From DATNIB01 sp035604685 (GTDB lineage: Bacteria > Actinomycetota > Acidimicrobiia > Acidimicrobiales > RAAP-2), in the NCBI GenBank assembly GCA_035604685.1, contig DATNIB010000037.1:1-13150 (forward strand): a stretch of DNA of 13,150 nt. Direction: 5' to 3'. Positions 1 through 6,404 of the stretch are shown here, one piece after another. A model generated the notes under the pieces. That model was not told the origin of the DNA. It worked only from the letters and a program-made list of their open reading frames with translations, and did no database searches. A program made the translations under genes and the position numbers. The stretch's first letter is position 1, and each line of letters begins with the position of its first letter.

Positions 1-607
1 TCGGATCGACCCACTCCTTGACGTTGGCCCGGAGGTTGCCACCGTCCAGAACCTTGGCCTTCACGGTGCCGGTCTCCCGCTCGCGGGCGCCCTGAACTGG
101 TGTCTTGTGGGCGTAACCGTGGCGGACATAGACCTTGCGCCGCCACATGTGCATGTTGACGGCATCCCCGCCGACGTAGGTCTCATCGACCTCAACGGTG
201 CCCGAGAGCTTGTCGAAGGTCCCGGTTTCCAGGGCGTCCCGAATGCGATGCAGCATGAACCATGCCGTCCGCTGGGTCACCGAGAGGGCACGCCCGAGTT
301 CGTGGGACGAAATCGAGTTCTTGGAGTTGGAGATCAGCCAGACGGCGGGGAGCCACTTCTCCCACCCGATCGGAGAGTCCTCGAAGATCGTCCCCACCTT
401 GAGGCTGAACTGCTTCTTGCACCCCTTGCACTTCCAGATGCGCCGGGTGGTCAGGAAGGACGGCTCTGGGGTCCCACAGCGGGGGCAGGTGACCTAACCG
501 GTCGGCCAGCGGAGGCGGCGGACGAAATCGAAGGCCCGATCGGGGTCCGAGAAGAAGGTAATCGCTGCGACCAGGGATTCGGCGTCCTGACCAGGGGTTT
601 TGCTCAT
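1..607 (-). pseudogene. IS1595-family (ISXO2-like) transposase, nonsense-interrupted and cut by window edge
   Basis: This is a DDE-type transposase that would cut and paste its own IS. Reading on the minus strand from ATG at 607-605, the protein begins MSKTPGQDAESL and runs 37 residues. It then meets TAG at 496-494, right after RRLRWPTG. Beyond the stop the same frame stays open to the window edge and keeps every family hallmark: a zinc ribbon CPRCG (about 487-473) paired with CKGC (430-419), the stretch GTIFEDSPIGWEKWL, a helix-turn-helix-like segment, and VEVDETYVGG (196-167) carrying the first catalytic Asp. The remaining catalytic residues lie outside the window. A Lys AAG to TAG change, or one inserted codon, would explain the stop. 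No good ATG or GTG restart follows it. It is either a dead copy, a recent nonsense mutation or a sequencing error. Confidence 0.85.
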
Positions 608-640
608 ACCCCCATTATGCCAGGTGGGTGTGACAAGTGA
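1..640 (-). mobile_element. IS1595-family insertion sequence, partial (one end only)
   Basis: The stretch holds a transposase reading leftwards out of the window, so only the transposase-start end of the element is present. The terminal inverted repeat should lie between the transposase start at 607 and roughly position 650. It cannot be fixed because the partner end and the target-site duplication are outside the window. The element ends within about 75 bases of argC. In relatives such as Mycobacterium tuberculosis, pheS-pheT lie upstream of argC, so the IS may sit in the pheT-argC gap; this is inference. The right boundary given here is approximate. Confidence 0.6.
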
Positions 641-681
641 TTCAATCCCATCTATATGCGAGAGTCTGTATACTGTTGCGG
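630..681 (+). promoter_or_regulatory. argC promoter region, possibly leaderless
   Basis: There are two readings. First, TATACT at 669-674 ends 7 bases before the argC ATG and no Shine-Dalgarno is present. A TANNNT box this close to the start is the usual layout of leaderless genes in actinobacteria. Second, GTGACA at 630-635 and TATATG at 653-658 are 17 bp apart, giving a short leader. In that case the -35 box could come from the IS end. The segments TCTATAT (651-657) and TCTGTAT (665-671) form an imperfect 14-bp-spaced direct repeat, where an ArgR operator would be expected, but no convincing ARG box consensus is visible. Confidence 0.45.
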
Positions 682-1701
682 ATGAAGACGGGCATCGTCG
701 GCGCCTCCGGTTACGCGGGGACCGAGCTCCTGCGCCTGTGTGCCCAGCACGAGGAGTTCGAGGTCGTGGTGGCGACCGCCGGGACCATGGCCGGCACGCC
801 GGTGACCGATCGGGCACCGTCGCTCGCCGCCGTCTACCCCGCCCTCGTGTTCGAGGAGACGGATCCGGCGCTGCTCGACGGGCTCGACCTCGTCTTCTGC
901 GCGCTGCCCCACGGCATCTCCCAGGACCTCCTCCCGGCGCTCTCCGACACCGTGGGCACGGTTGTCGATCTGGCGGCCGACTTCCGTCTGAAGGACCCGG
1001 CTCAGTACGCCGCCTGGTACGGAGAGGAGCACCGCGCGCCCGAGTTCCTGGACCGGTTCGTCTACGGACTCCCCGAGCTGCACCAACCCGCGCTCGCCGA
1101 GGCGCGCCTGATCGCGGCCGCAGGGTGCTACCCGACGGCCGCGGCGTTGGCGTTGGCTCCGCTGGTGAAGGCGGGCGTGATCGAGCCCTCCGGCATCGTG
1201 GTCGACGCGGCCAGCGGCGTCTCGGGTGCCGGCTCGTCGCTCGAGGAGCGGCTCATGTTCGCCTCCGCCGACGAGAACTTCAGCGCCTACGGCCTGCTCA
1301 CCCACCGCCACACCCCCGAGATCGAGCAGGCCGTCGGGGGCAGCGTCCTTTTCACTCCCCACCTGGTGCCGATGGTGCGGGGTCTCCTCGCCACCTGTTA
1401 CGCCCGCCCGGCCGCGGGGTCCGCGCCGACGAGCGCCTCGGTCCTCGAGGTGCTGCACGAGGCCTACCGGCACGACCCGTTCGTCGTGGTGTCGGCGGAC
1501 GCCCCGGGCACCAAGGCCGCGTCGGGCTCCAACTGCGCGCTCATGAGTGCGCGAGTCGACGAACGCACCGGCTGGGTGCTCGCGTTGTGCGCGCTCGACA
1601 ACCTGATCAAGGGCGCGGCCGGGCAGGCGGTCCAGTGCGCCAATCTGGCGCTGGGCCTGGCCGAGACGACCGGGTTGCCGCTCGCGGGGTTGTACCCGTG
1701 A
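682..1701 (+). CDS. argC: N-acetyl-gamma-glutamyl-phosphate reductase
   Basis: ArgC reduces N-acetylglutamyl phosphate to the semialdehyde with NADPH, the third step of cytosolic arginine synthesis. The 339-aa protein has the N-terminal NADP-binding loop GASGYAGTELLRL (residues 8-20). It has the catalytic cysteine in AAGCYPTA (Cys149) and the conserved HRHTPEI histidines (208 and 210). Length is normal for the family. The frame is open from 637, but the homologous start is MKTGIVGASGYAG at 682; the 15 residues upstream (MIQSHLYARV...) are unlike the family. There is no Shine-Dalgarno, which fits a leaderless transcript from TATACT at 669-674. It is the first gene of the arginine operon, and argJ follows after 13 bases. 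Confidence 0.97.
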   Translation: MKTGIVGASGYAGTELLRLCAQHEEFEVVVATAGTMAGTPVTDRAPSLAAVYPALVFEETDPALLDGLDLVFCALPHGISQDLLPALSDTVGTVVDLAADFRLKDPAQYAAWYGEEHRAPEFLDRFVYGLPELHQPALAEARLIAAAGCYPTAAALALAPLVKAGVIEPSGIVVDAASGVSGAGSSLEERLMFASADENFSAYGLLTHRHTPEIEQAVGGSVLFTPHLVPMVRGLLATCYARPAAGSAPTSASVLEVLHEAYRHDPFVVVSADAPGTKAASGSNCALMSARVDERTGWVLALCALDNLIKGAAGQAVQCANLALGLAETTGLPLAGLYP

Positions 1702-1710
1702 GGGGAGGAG
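1702..1710 (+). promoter_or_regulatory. Strong ribosome binding site of argJ
   Basis: A purine run GGGGAGGAG begins immediately after the argC stop and lies 4 bases before the argJ ATG at 1715. It is one of only two clear Shine-Dalgarno sites in the arginine operon, the other being before argG. The remaining internal genes rely on overlapping stop and start codons. Confidence 0.8.
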
Positions 1711-1714
1711 CGCA

Positions 1715-2884
1715 ATGTCGGTGACCGCGCCCCGGGGCTTCGTCGCGTCGAGCGCAGCCGCCGGCCTGAAGGCGTCCGGCGCCGACGACGTCGCGCTGGT
1801 GGCGACCGATGACGGCCGACCGGTGTCCGCCGCCGCGGTCTTCACGACCAACCTGGCCCCGGCCGCCTCGGTGCAGGTGAATCGCCGGCACCTGGCCGCC
1901 ACCGGGGGACGCGCGGCCGCCGTCCTCCTCACGGCCGGCAACGCCAACGCGGCGACGGGGCAGCCCGGGGTCGCGGCGGCCGGCCGGCTCTGCGCGGTGG
2001 TGGGGGCGGGGCTCGGGGTCGACGCCCAGGCCGTGCTGGTGTGCCAGACCGGCCTGATCGGGATCCCGTTCCCGCTGCCGGTGGTCGAGGCCGCACTCCC
2101 GGCCCTCCTCGAGCGCCGGCGCGCCGGTGACGAGGCGTCACGCGCGGCCGCCGGCGCCATCATGACGACCGACACCGTGCCGAAGCAGGTCCGCGTCGAG
2201 GCCGACGGGTTCACCGTCGGTGGTCTAGCCAAGGGGGCGGCGATGCTGTGCCCGAACATGGCGACGATGCTGGCGGTGCTCACGACCGACGCGGCGGGCG
2301 AGCCGGCGGCGCTCGCCGCGGCGCTCGGCGCCGGCGTGGCGACGTCGTTCAACTCGATGACCGTGGACGGGTGCACGTCCACCAACGACACGGTGATCCT
2401 GCTGGCCAGCGGCCGAGCCGGCCCGGCCGACCCGGCGGCGCTGGCGACGGCGGTGGGGGAGGCGTGCCGCTCCCTGGCCGAGCAGATGGTGGCCGACGCC
2501 GAGGGGGCGACCAAGGTGCTGGTGGTCGAGGTGCGGGGGGCCCGGTCCGACGAGGACGCGCACCGTGCCGCCCGGGGCGTGGCGTCGTCGCTCCTCGTCA
2601 AGTGCTCAATCAACGGCGCCGACCCCTACTGGGGCCGAGTGGTGAGCGAGCTCGGGACGGCCGGCGTCGCCTTCAACCCCGATCGGGTCGCCGTCGCCTA
2701 CGGGGGCGTGACGGTGTGCCGCGACGGCGTCGCCGCCGAGCACGACGCCGCGGCGGTGGTGGCCCACATGGCGGGGACGCGGATCGACCTCGTCTGCGAT
2801 CTCGGGCTCGGGAGCGGCTCGGGCACGGTGCTCGGGACCGACCTCGGCTACGGCTACATCGACGAGAACCGGACGACGTCGTGA
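1715..2884 (+). CDS. argJ: Bifunctional ornithine acetyltransferase / N-acetylglutamate synthase
   Basis: ArgJ moves the acetyl group from N-acetylornithine to glutamate, closing the acetyl cycle; bifunctional versions also use acetyl-CoA. The 389-aa precursor carries the self-cleavage motif CPNMATMLA. Cleavage before Thr184 gives an alpha chain (1-183) and a beta chain (184-389) with Thr184 as nucleophile. The oxyanion TG in QTGLIG and the STNDT segment are present, and the protein ends in DENRTTS, like the usual ArgJ tail. Small departures are NAATG where many relatives have NACTG, and TVDGC where many have TVDGD. Whether it is mono- or bifunctional cannot be read from sequence; no separate argA is in the window. 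The stop overlaps the argB GTG by 4 bases. Confidence 0.97.
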   Translation: MSVTAPRGFVASSAAAGLKASGADDVALVATDDGRPVSAAAVFTTNLAPAASVQVNRRHLAATGGRAAAVLLTAGNANAATGQPGVAAAGRLCAVVGAGLGVDAQAVLVCQTGLIGIPFPLPVVEAALPALLERRRAGDEASRAAAGAIMTTDTVPKQVRVEADGFTVGGLAKGAAMLCPNMATMLAVLTTDAAGEPAALAAALGAGVATSFNSMTVDGCTSTNDTVILLASGRAGPADPAALATAVGEACRSLAEQMVADAEGATKVLVVEVRGARSDEDAHRAARGVASSLLVKCSINGADPYWGRVVSELGTAGVAFNPDRVAVAYGGVTVCRDGVAAEHDAAAVVAHMAGTRIDLVCDLGLGSGSGTVLGTDLGYGYIDENRTTS

Positions 2885-3759
2885 TCGCCGAGCGCGCGCC
2901 GGCGGCGGCCACCGCCGCCCTGCTCGTCGAGGCGCTGCCCTACATCCGGCGCTTCGCCGGCTGCGTGGTCGTCGTGAAGTACGGGGGCAGCACGCACGGC
3001 GTCGTCGGGGACGGCTCCGACAGCGGCCTGTCCACCTTCGCCGAGGACATCGCGCTCCTGCGGTCGGTCGGGCTGCACCCGGTGGTGGTGCACGGCGGCG
3101 GCCCGCAGATCGGCGCGTTGATGCAGCGGCTCGGCAAGGAGGTCGAGTTCCGCGACGGGCTGCGCGTGACCGACGCCGAGACGCTCGACATCGCCCGGAT
3201 GGTGCTCGTCGGCAAGGTCAACCGGGAGATCGTGGCCGCGATCAACGTGCACGGAGCGTTGGCGGTCGGGCTCTCGGGGGAGGACGCCAACCTGATCCAG
3301 GCCGTCCAGCGCGGGGGCGACCTCGGGTTCGTGGGCGACGTGGTGGGCGTCGACCCCACCTTGCTCTCCAATCTGCTGGACCAGAACCTGGTGCCCGTCG
3401 TGGCGACCGTCGGCACGGACGACGCCGGGCAGGCCTACAACATCAACGCCGACACGGCGGCGGGGGCCATCGCCGAGGCGCTCAGCGCCGAGAAGCTGAT
3501 CTTCCTCACCGACGTGGAGGGGATCCGGGCCGACCCGGCCGAGCCGGGGTCGCTGCTGCACCAGCTGACCGCCGCCGAGCTCGACGGCCTGGTGGCCTCC
3601 GGCGTGGCCTCGGGGGGGATGGTCCCCAAGGCGCGCGCGTGCGCCCGGGCGGTGCGGGCCGGGGTGGCCGCGGCGCACATCCTCGACGGACGGGTGTCCC
3701 ACGCCCTCTTGGTCGAGCTGTTCACCGACGGCGGGGTCGGCACGATGGTGCGGCCGTGA
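2881..3759 (+). CDS. argB: Acetylglutamate kinase
   Basis: ArgB phosphorylates N-acetylglutamate with ATP and is the usual feedback-controlled step. GTG at 2881 overlaps the argJ stop as GTGA and gives 292 aa. Residues 12-27 (AALLVEALPYIRRFAG) match the N-terminal helix typical of arginine-inhibited hexameric kinases, so feedback inhibition by arginine is predicted. Other landmarks are Lys33 in KYGG, HGGGPQIG (71-78), FRDGLRVTD (90-98), NINAD (188-192), LTDVEGI (209-215), GGMVPK (245-250) and FTDGGVGTM near the end. The odd part is the loop after KYGG: family members usually have NAM plus a short helix, while here STHGVVGDGSDSG is inserted, about four residues longer and without the Asn. The start is set by the coupling and the N-helix. 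Confidence 0.96.
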   Translation: MIAERAPAAATAALLVEALPYIRRFAGCVVVVKYGGSTHGVVGDGSDSGLSTFAEDIALLRSVGLHPVVVHGGGPQIGALMQRLGKEVEFRDGLRVTDAETLDIARMVLVGKVNREIVAAINVHGALAVGLSGEDANLIQAVQRGGDLGFVGDVVGVDPTLLSNLLDQNLVPVVATVGTDDAGQAYNINADTAAGAIAEALSAEKLIFLTDVEGIRADPAEPGSLLHQLTAAELDGLVASGVASGGMVPKARACARAVRAGVAAAHILDGRVSHALLVELFTDGGVGTMVRP

Positions 3760-4937
3760 CGAACGACCGCAGCGCGCTGATGCGCACCTACGCCGAGCCG
3801 CCGGTCACCTTCGTGCGCGGCGAGGGCACCCTCCTCTTCGACGACCGCGGTCGGCGCTACCTCGACTTCATCTGCGGCCTGGCGGTGACCTCCCTCGGGC
3901 ACGCGCACCCGGTGGTGGCCGAGGCGATCGCGGCGCAGGCCGCCACGCTCTCGCACGTGTCCAACCTCTACGGCAACGAGCTGGCGCCCGAGGTGGCGGC
4001 GACCCTGGACCGCCTGGTCGGCGGCGGGGCGGAGCGGGCCGGCGGCCAGGTGTTCTTCTGCAACTCGGGCGCGGAGGCCAACGAGTGTGCGTTGAAGCTG
4101 GCCCGCGCGGCGGGCGACGACCGCTACGTCGTGCTCTCGACGGACGGCTCGTTCCACGGCCGCTCCTTGGCGACGTTGGCGGCCACCGGGCAGCCGGCCA
4201 AGCAGGCGCCGTTCGCGCCGATGCCGAGCGGCTTCCAGCAGGTCCCCTACGACGACCTGCGCTCCCTCGAGCGGGCGCTTGACGATGGTGCCGTGGCGGG
4301 GGTGCTGGTGGAGCCCATCCAGGGCGAGGGCGGCGTCATCGTGCCGTCGTCGGACTACCTGGCCGGGGTGCGCCAGCTCTGCACCGATCACGGCGCGCTC
4401 TTGCTCCTCGACGAGATCCAGACGGGGCTCGGGAGGACCGGGCACTGGTTCGCTTTCCAGGCGCAGGGCCTCCGACCCGACGTGGTCACGATGGCCAAGG
4501 CCCTCGGCAACGGGATGCCGGTTGGGGCCTGTTGGGCGAGCGCCGAGGTGGCGGCGGCATTCGGCCCGGGGTCGCACGGCTCCACCTTCGGTGGCCAGCC
4601 CCTCGCCATGGCCGCCGCGCGCGCCACCCTGGCGGTCATGGAGGCAGAGGACGTCTGCGGCCGGGCCCGCCGCGCCGGCGCCCGCCTGGCGGCGGGGCTG
4701 GCCGCGCTGCCGTCGGTCGGCGCGGTCCGCGGTGCCGGCCTGCTGCTGGCCGCCGTCCTCGACGGCCCGGAGGCGGCCGAGGTCAGCCGGCGCGCGCTGG
4801 CATCCGGGCTGCTGGTGAACGCGATCGGTTCCGACGTCATCCGGCTGGCACCGCCCCTCCTCGTGAGCGACGACCAGGTCGACGAGGCGCTGGCCATCCT
4901 GGCGGCGGCGATCGACGGCGCAGGAGACGGGGCCTGA
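3756..4937 (+). CDS. argD: Acetylornithine aminotransferase
   Basis: ArgD is a pyridoxal-phosphate class III aminotransferase that converts N-acetylglutamate semialdehyde and glutamate to N-acetylornithine and 2-oxoglutarate. GTG at 3756 overlaps the argB stop (GTGA) and gives 393 aa, a normal length. Visible hallmarks are GLAVTSLGHAHP near residue 45, NSGAEANE (103-110) for phosphate binding, SFHGRSLATL, LVEPIQGEGG, LLLDEIQTGLGRTG with the Asp that contacts the PLP ring nitrogen, MAKALGNGMPVGA with the Schiff-base Lys248, and HGSTFGGQPLA. Some ArgD enzymes also serve lysine synthesis (succinyl-diaminopimelate), which cannot be told apart here. The frame is open further upstream, but that extension lies inside argB and is unlike the family. 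Confidence 0.96.
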   Translation: MTNDRSALMRTYAEPPVTFVRGEGTLLFDDRGRRYLDFICGLAVTSLGHAHPVVAEAIAAQAATLSHVSNLYGNELAPEVAATLDRLVGGGAERAGGQVFFCNSGAEANECALKLARAAGDDRYVVLSTDGSFHGRSLATLAATGQPAKQAPFAPMPSGFQQVPYDDLRSLERALDDGAVAGVLVEPIQGEGGVIVPSSDYLAGVRQLCTDHGALLLLDEIQTGLGRTGHWFAFQAQGLRPDVVTMAKALGNGMPVGACWASAEVAAAFGPGSHGSTFGGQPLAMAAARATLAVMEAEDVCGRARRAGARLAAGLAALPSVGAVRGAGLLLAAVLDGPEAAEVSRRALASGLLVNAIGSDVIRLAPPLLVSDDQVDEALAILAAAIDGAGDGA

Positions 4938-5893
4938 TGCGGCGGCACTTCCTTGATGTGGACGACCTCAGCGTCGCCGAGCTCGACGAGGTCCTGGCGC
5001 GGGCTTCGCGCCAGGACCTCGAGCCGGTCCTGGCCGGGCGCGGCGCGGCCCTGCTCTTCGAGAAGCCGTCCGCGCGGACCCGGAACTCGACCGAGCTGGC
5101 GGTCACGGGCCTGGGCGGCCATCCAGTCTACATCGGCCCGGCCGAGGTCGGCATCGATGAGCGCGAGACGGCAGAGGACGTGGCGCGCACCCTGGGCTGC
5201 TACCACTCGGTGCTCTGCGCCCGGGTGAACGACCACCAGACGCTGGTGAGAATGGCCGGCGCCCTGGACGGGGCAGCGATGTTCGCGCCCGTGGTCAACC
5301 TGCTCTCCGACGTCGCCCACCCCTGCCAGGCGGTGGCCGATCTGCTCACGCTGGCCGACCAGGCGGGCTCGGTCGCCGCGCTGGCGGGCCGGTCGGTGGC
5401 GTACATCGGCGATGCCAACAACGTCTGCCTGTCGCTCGCCAAGGCGGGGGTCATGGTCGGGATGTCGGTGCGCGTCGCCTCGCCCGAGGGGTACGGGTTC
5501 TCCGAGGAGACGCGCCGGTCGCTGGACGCGCTGGCGGCCGCCGCCGGGCGTGGCGGGTCCGTGACCACCACCCGCCAGCCGGCCGAGGCCGCCCGCGGCG
5601 CGGACGCCCTGTATACGGACGTGTGGACGTCCATGGGTCAGGAGGCGGAGCGGTCGCGTCGGCGGGCCGCATTCGCCGGCTACTGCATCGATGAGGCGCT
5701 CCTGGCCCTGGCCGCCCCGGAGGCCGTCGTCTTGCATTGCCTGCCGGCCCACCGCGGCGAGGAGATCGCCGCGGCGGTGATCGACGGGCCCCACAGCGTC
5801 GTGTGGCACCAGGCCGCCCGGCGCCTCACCGCCATGCGGGGGATCCTGTCGTGGCTGGTGTCGAAAACGCAGTCCGAGCGGGTGGAGCCGTGA
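4937..5893 (+). CDS. argF: Ornithine carbamoyltransferase
   Basis: ArgF joins ornithine and carbamoyl phosphate to give citrulline. ATG at 4937 shares one base with the argD stop (TGATG) and gives 318 aa, the usual size. The carbamoyl-phosphate loop reads FEKPSARTRNSTE (residues 41-53), with Ala46 in the second position of the usual STRTR. HPCQ (128-131), the ornithine-binding DVWTSMGQEAE (228-238) and the active-site HCLPAHRGEE (267-276) are all intact. The SMG and HCLP motifs favour ornithine over aspartate carbamoyltransferase. Codons 17-29 contain a perfect 15-bp inverted repeat, described separately. The argR GTG overlaps its stop. Confidence 0.96.
   Translation: MRRHFLDVDDLSVAELDEVLARASRQDLEPVLAGRGAALLFEKPSARTRNSTELAVTGLGGHPVYIGPAEVGIDERETAEDVARTLGCYHSVLCARVNDHQTLVRMAGALDGAAMFAPVVNLLSDVAHPCQAVADLLTLADQAGSVAALAGRSVAYIGDANNVCLSLAKAGVMVGMSVRVASPEGYGFSEETRRSLDALAAAAGRGGSVTTTRQPAEAARGADALYTDVWTSMGQEAERSRRRAAFAGYCIDEALLALAAPEAVVLHCLPAHRGEEIAAAVIDGPHSVVWHQAARRLTAMRGILSWLVSKTQSERVEP
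4987..5034 (+). repeat. Perfect 15-bp inverted repeat plus third arm inside argF
   Basis: Arm 1 (4987-5001, CGAGGTCCTGGCGCG) and arm 2 (5007-5021) are perfect reverse complements separated by the 5-base loop GGCTT. In RNA this is a 15-bp, very GC-rich hairpin starting 50 bases into argF. A third segment, GGTCCTGGC at 5026-5034, copies the core of arm 1 and is the perfect complement of 5010-5018 within arm 2. Arm 2 can therefore pair either backwards (15 bp) or forwards (9 bp, 7-base loop). There is no U-run after either hairpin. Seen directly in the sequence; any regulatory role is inference. Confidence 0.85.
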
Positions 5894-6402
5894 AGGTCAC
5901 CAAGCACCAGCGCCAGCACCGGATCACCAAGCTCTTGGAGAACCAGGTCGTCGTCAACCAGTCCCAGTTGGTCGAGCTGCTGGCCAGAGAGGGGATCGAG
6001 GCCACCCAGACGACCGTCTCGCGTGACCTAGAAGAGCTGGGCGCGCTGAAGGTGCGCCTCCCGGGCGGCGAGGGGGCCTATGCGCTGCCCGAGCTGCCCA
6101 CCCAGCAGATCGCCCCGGGCGACCACCTGCGGCGGGTGCTGGGCGAGTGGGTGGTCGAGCTGGCGCGCTCGGGGAACCTCATCGTGCTGCGGACGCCGCC
6201 GGGCTGCGCGCACGTGGTCGGTTCGGCGCTCGACCGCAGCGGCTGGCCTGGCCTGTTGGGAACGGTGGCCGGCGACGATACGGTGCTGGCGGTGGCCGAC
6301 GAGCAGGCGAGCGAGGCGTTGGCCGCCCAGCTGGCGGCGCTCTCGGGGCTCGAGCGTCCGGGACCGGGCGCGCTGGGCGCCGGATCGGACCAGGGAGGTT
6401 GA
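5890..6402 (+). CDS. argR: Arginine repressor ArgR
   Basis: ArgR is the arginine-sensing DNA-binding regulator that represses arginine synthesis genes, as a hexamer in characterised relatives. GTG at 5890 overlaps the argF stop (GTGA) and gives 170 aa. The N-terminal winged helix-turn-helix covers roughly residues 5-70, with TQTTVSRDLEELGALKVR as the recognition region (39-56). The C-terminal oligomerisation and arginine-binding domain includes the signature GTVAGDDTVL (124-133), whose paired Asp residues contact arginine in the family. A short Gly/Pro-rich tail follows after about residue 152. It lies inside its own regulon between argF and argG, as in mycobacteria, which gives autoregulation if the argC promoter is its target. 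Confidence 0.96.
   Translation: MKVTKHQRQHRITKLLENQVVVNQSQLVELLAREGIEATQTTVSRDLEELGALKVRLPGGEGAYALPELPTQQIAPGDHLRRVLGEWVVELARSGNLIVLRTPPGCAHVVGSALDRSGWPGLLGTVAGDDTVLAVADEQASEALAAQLAALSGLERPGPGALGAGSDQGG
6393..6398 (+). promoter_or_regulatory. Ribosome binding site of argG
   Basis: GGGAGG within the last codons of argR lies 6 bases before the argG ATG at 6405. The two genes are separated by only 2 bases, so argG has its own strong initiation site as well as possible re-initiation from argR. Confidence 0.75.
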
Positions 6403-6404
6403 CG

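Noticed and set aside
107..640. 177-codon plus-strand frame opposite the transposase
   Set aside because: The minus strand carries clear transposase motifs over the same stretch; this frame has none.
641..674. ArgR operator (ARG box) before argC
   Set aside because: Imperfect AT-rich half-sites exist (TCTATAT and TCTGTAT), but they are direct, not palindromic, and do not match a known consensus well enough to call.
2116..2127. 12-bp palindrome CCGGCGCGCCGG in argJ
   Set aside because: It is short and purely G/C, expected by chance in such coding DNA; it has no extended stem.
652..2613. 653-codon open frame on the minus strand across argC and argJ
   Set aside because: It is low-complexity, Ala/Arg/Ser-rich and resembles no protein, and the plus strand encodes two complete, motif-bearing enzymes. 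Long antisense open frames are expected at this GC content.
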